NCBI RefSeq assembly: GCF_011317445.1 | Contig: NZ_JAAAPL010000001.1 | Span: 62,001 to 126,000 of the forward strand | Reading direction: 5' to 3' | Length of the DNA stretch: 64,000 nt | Origin: Chelativorans multitrophicus | GTDB lineage: Bacteria; Pseudomonadota; Alphaproteobacteria; Rhizobiales; Rhizobiaceae | Part shown: piece after piece, positions 61,428 through 64,000 of the stretch | Layout of the letters: the number at the start of each line of letters is the position of its first letter | Position numbering within the stretch: position 1 is the first letter of the stretch | Position numbers and translations under genes: made by a program | The notes under the pieces: model-generated | Databases searched by the model: none | What the model saw: the letters and a program-made list of their open reading frames with translations, nothing else | What the model was told of the DNA's origin: nothing

Positions 61428-62762
61428 TCAGGCCGCCTTTGAGGTGGGGCGCTGCGCTCCGCCTTTCTGTCCGCGGCGGTTGCGCCGGTGACGCGGAGGC
61501 TTGGCGCCCGACCGTTTGGGCGCGGCATTTCTTTGCGGCTTCCCCTCGACGCCCTCGGCAAGCGGTTGAATTGCCGAAGGGACGCGGGGCTTTGGTGCAG
61601 AATCCGGCTGGCCGGTGATATCGCGAGCGATTGGAAGGCGGTTGCGTATCACGCGTTCCACCTGGCGCAGCTTGGAAACTTCGCCGGGATCGCAGAGCGT
61701 GATTGCCTCGCCCTCCGCACCGTTGCGGCCGGTACGGCCGATGCGGTGCACATAGCTCTCCGCCTCGTCCGGCAGATCGAAATTCACCACGTGACTGATA
61801 CCCGGAACGTCGATGCCGCGGGCGGCGATATCCGTCGCCACCAGGATGCGCACCGCGCCCTCCCGGAAATCATTGAGCGCGCGCTGCCTCGCGTTCTGAG
61901 ACTTGTTTCCGTGAATCACCGCCGCTTGAAAACCGTCGTGCTGAAGGTCCTTTGTCACCCTGTCCGCGCCGTGTTTGGTGCGAGAGAAAATGATGACTTG
62001 GGCCATTTTCTCGTCGGCCAGCATTTCCGACAGAAGCTTCCGCTTCTGCTTGGTGCGGGCCATTATGACGCTTTGCCTGATCTCTGCCGCCGTGGTGCCC
62101 TGGGGAGAGACTTCAATGCGCACGGGTTCCTTTAGCAGGCTGGAGGCCAGCGCTTCGATTTCCCTTGGCATGGTTGCGGAAAACAGTGCGGTCTGGCGTG
62201 CCGGATGTGTTGCTTTTGCGATGCGACGGACATCGTTGATGAACCCCATGTCCAGCATGCGGTCCGCCTCGTCGAGCACGAGCCAGGTCGTCTCCGAAAG
62301 GACGACTGCCCCATCGCGCACGAGATCCGTCAGCCGGCCCGGCGTGGCGATCAGCACGTCCACGCCCTGAGCCATCCGCTTTATCTGTGAATGGCGGGAA
62401 ACGCCGCCGAGCACCAGCGCGGTGGAGACGTGAGCGCCCTTGGCAAGTTCGCGCACGACCTTCTCGATCTGCACCGCGAGCTCGCGGGTCGGCACCAGGA
62501 TGAGAGCACGCGCCGTGCGCGGACGCCGCTTCGTCCCAAGCCCGATGATCTTCGACAGAATGGGCAGGGAGAATGCCGCGGTCTTGCCGGAACCGGTCTG
62601 AGCGACGCCCAGAATATCGCTGCCCGCGAGGAAAGGCGGAATGGCTTCTTTTTGGATGGGCTTCGGTTCGGTCATGCCGGCAGCCGCTGCTGCCTTCAGA
62701 AGCGTTTCGCTGATGCCCAGATCGGCGAAGCCGCCGGAAGGCAGAATGTTGTCTTTGGTCAA
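61428..62762 (-). CDS. DEAD-box RNA helicase, RhlE-like
   Basis: An RNA helicase of 444 residues from TTG 62762 (GAGAG upstream); ATG 62810 is an alternative. Motifs in order: Q motif GFADLGISETLLKA with EPKPIQ, Walker A AQTGSGKT, PTRELAVQ, DEAD box VLDEADRMLDMGF, SAT, VIIFSRTKHGA, VATDIAARGIDV and HRIGRTGRNG. The last 75 residues are basic and Arg/Lys/Gly-rich (RRNRRGQKGG), an RNA-binding tail. Likely role in ribosome assembly or RNA turnover in the cold. Confidence 0.92.
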   Translation of the reverse strand: MTKDNILPSGGFADLGISETLLKAAAAAGMTEPKPIQKEAIPPFLAGSDILGVAQTGSGKTAAFSLPILSKIIGLGTKRRPRTARALILVPTRELAVQIEKVVRELAKGAHVSTALVLGGVSRHSQIKRMAQGVDVLIATPGRLTDLVRDGAVVLSETTWLVLDEADRMLDMGFINDVRRIAKATHPARQTALFSATMPREIEALASSLLKEPVRIEVSPQGTTAAEIRQSVIMARTKQKRKLLSEMLADEKMAQVIIFSRTKHGADRVTKDLQHDGFQAAVIHGNKSQNARQRALNDFREGAVRILVATDIAARGIDVPGISHVVNFDLPDEAESYVHRIGRTGRNGAEGEAITLCDPGEVSKLRQVERVIRNRLPIARDITGQPDSAPKPRVPSAIQPLAEGVEGKPQRNAAPKRSGAKPPRHRRNRRGQKGGAQRPTSKAA

Positions 62763-63054
62763 TCTATTCTCTCTTTCGCGCTCAACTCCATGAGTCGGCG
62801 CAAATTGCATTGCGGCAGGGCGCAACCTGCCGAATAGGATTTTGTGAAACGACAAGGCGGCGGAAAATTCCACACGGCTGCGCTGTCGCGCCCGAATTGT
62901 TCGGGCTTCTCCGCCTGCGATTCACTGAATTCGAGGAGGATCAGACGCAACCAGTCTCGTTTTGAGAAAGCCGGATTGCCCAGCCCATGCGCCTATGCTG
63001 CTCATATGGCGTATCCTTCGCCGAAGCGCAATGATAATCTTGTGCGGTGCGGCA
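62763..63054. other. Intergenic region upstream of the helicase gene
   Basis: About 290 bases with no supportable gene. It should contain the helicase promoter and a 5' leader, since DEAD-box mRNAs are often regulated through long leaders. I found no clear cold-shock or terminator structure. Confidence 0.35.
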
Positions 63055-63600
63055 TCAGGGCCGGATGGCTGCGGCCATATCCCTCAGCGCAAGCACGGTG
63101 CGCCAGTTCCGCGCGGTCATGGCGACCTTGAGCGTCGGCTCGATCTTGGGCACGAACAGAGAACGGCCCATGCCGTCCGGCGTGTGGAGATAAAGGGACC
63201 GGCCGTTAAGGACAAAGCGCTCCGCGCCCGTAGCCTTCCCCTGAAGAGCCTTGACGGCCTGCGCTTCGGGCTCACGCTCCAGCGCGAAATGGTGCAGCTT
63301 GGTCGGTTCTGCGACCACGTCGGGGTAAGGGTTCTGCTCTATCGCCTTTACCCATTCGGCGAGACTGCGCACAAGCACTCTCTTTTCGAAGCCCATCTGC
63401 TCCTTCACCGCCGCAGCCACTTTCCGGGCCACCTGTGCTTCCGTCAACGGCGAGGACAGAACGGCATTGCCGCTGTTGATATAGGTGGAGACGTTGCGGA
63501 AGCCCGCCTGCGGAAGCACCTCCCGCAGCCGCGCCACAGGAAGCTGCGTGGCGCCGCCCACGCCGCGAAAGAGCACGATATAGGCCGTTCCCGCCGTCAT
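63055..63600 (-). CDS. DUF1697 protein
   Basis: A 181-residue protein of the DUF1697 family: YIVLFRGVGGATQLPVARLREVLPQAGFRNVSTYINSGNAVL at the N terminus and TARNWRTVLALRDMA at the C terminus. The fold is a ferredoxin-like alpha/beta, often with unknown function. Its start overlaps the ilvA stop by four bases, so it is co-translated with threonine dehydratase. Confidence 0.9.
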   Translation of the reverse strand: MTAGTAYIVLFRGVGGATQLPVARLREVLPQAGFRNVSTYINSGNAVLSSPLTEAQVARKVAAAVKEQMGFEKRVLVRSLAEWVKAIEQNPYPDVVAEPTKLHHFALEREPEAQAVKALQGKATGAERFVLNGRSLYLHTPDGMGRSLFVPKIEPTLKVAMTARNWRTVLALRDMAAAIRP

Positions 63601-64000
63601 ATGAGGAGATTCGCGATCGTCTCGTCTTGGGTGATGTCCTGATACCCCCAGCCGGCCTCGTCAAAACGACGCCCCAGCAGGGCAAAGTTCCGCGGGTCCT
63701 TGGTCTCGATGCCGATCAGCACCGAGCCGAAATTGCGCGCGGATTTTTTCAGATATTCGAAGCGGGTGATATCGTCGTCCGGCCCCAGCAGATCGAGGAA
63801 ATCCCGCAGCGCGCCGGGGCGTTGGGGAAAACGGAAGATGAAGTACTTCTTCAAGCCCTCGAAACGCAGCGAGCGCTCCTTCACATCCGGCAGCCGCTCG
63901 AAATCAAAGTTGCCACCGGAAACGACAGCGACGATCGTGCTCCCACGGATCTCCCGCCGTGAAAAATCCTTGAGGGCGTCAATCGCCAGCGCCCCTGCAG
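63597..64000 (-). CDS. ilvA: Threonine dehydratase, C-terminal part (cut by window end)
   Basis: The frame is open to the window edge, so the catalytic PLP domain lies outside. The visible 134 residues contain the end of the PLP domain (DALKDFSRREIRGSTIVAVVSGGNFDFERL) and the regulatory ACT-like domain (KKYFIFRFPQRPGALRDFLDLLGP, KKSARNFGSVLIGIETKD). IlvA makes 2-oxobutanoate for isoleucine. Catabolic threonine dehydratases usually lack this ACT arrangement. Confidence 0.9.
   Translation of the reverse strand, partial: AGALAIDALKDFSRREIRGSTIVAVVSGGNFDFERLPDVKERSLRFEGLKKYFIFRFPQRPGALRDFLDLLGPDDDITRFEYLKKSARNFGSVLIGIETKDPRNFALLGRRFDEAGWGYQDITQDETIANLLI

Noticed and set aside
62844-63131. Small plus-strand gene upstream of the helicase
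   Set aside because: Arg/Ser-rich product without a family, overlapping the end of the DUF1697 gene, with no ribosome site.
1-64000. CRISPR array, prophage, insertion sequence or defence island
   Set aside because: No regularly spaced repeats, transposase, integrase, phage structural or restriction genes were found.

Overview
The window is about 62-64% GC (estimated by eye), almost fully coding on both strands, and contains one tRNA. It looks like a chromosomal segment of a Hyphomicrobiales (Rhizobiales) alphaproteobacterium, most likely Phyllobacteriaceae (Mesorhizobium/Nitratireductor/Chelativorans-like). The pointers are a RirA-type iron regulator, an HWE-family histidine kinase, an EcfG-like sigma factor, the dnaG-rpoD and sfsA-map-radC arrangements, a BA14K tail, and short palindromic repeats typical of this order. 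The genus is an inference; no 16S gene is present. No phage, transposase, CRISPR array or plasmid function was seen.

Layout. 1-8.7 kb: end of a HerA-like ATPase, a Crp/Fnr regulator divergent from a PfpI/DJ-1 protein, a GAF-HWE histidine kinase, a secreted EF-hand protein, then nitroreductase, XRE-cupin regulator, aminotransferase and a Tat-exported phosphoesterase. 8.8-10.7 kb: pyrE and pyrC. 10.9-16.3 kb: an ECF42-type sigma factor coupled to a YCII/DGPF protein, with VOC, FKBP, HlyU-like, GST, YjbQ and GYD genes. 16.5-28.1 kb: housekeeping genes (rpoD, dnaG, nadE, class II DAHP synthase, gor, rpiA, gph). 28.2-33.1 kb: tRNA-Val(CAC), a large MscS-type channel, and sfsA-map-radC.

33.2-42.4 kb is a complete nitrate assimilation locus read on the minus strand: nasT, nasS, then a leader with a sigma-54 promoter, an ANTAR-type hairpin and a terminator, then transporter, nirB, nirD and nasA. 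NasS-NasT should sense nitrate and control read-through of the leader. The nasA gene carries a 159-bp in-frame palindromic repeat insertion.

42.4-53.1 kb: an EcfG-like sigma factor, a GNAT protein, rirA, and a divergent haem-uptake locus. hemP-hmuT-hmuU-hmuV lie on the minus strand; a TonB-dependent receptor, an unknown exported protein, exbB, two exbD genes, tonB, an unknown 87-residue protein and a haem monooxygenase lie on the plus strand. An iron-responsive operator sits between the two arms. The second ExbD has Asn in place of the proton-carrying Asp, and ExbB has Val at the usual Glu of its third membrane helix.

53.2-64 kb: mpg, a GT51 transglycosylase with a BA14K-like tail, a Dabb protein, an Lrp/AsnC regulator divergent from ald, sseA-GNAT, a secreted lipase-like hydrolase, cysK, an RhlE-like helicase, a DUF1697 protein and the 3' end of ilvA.
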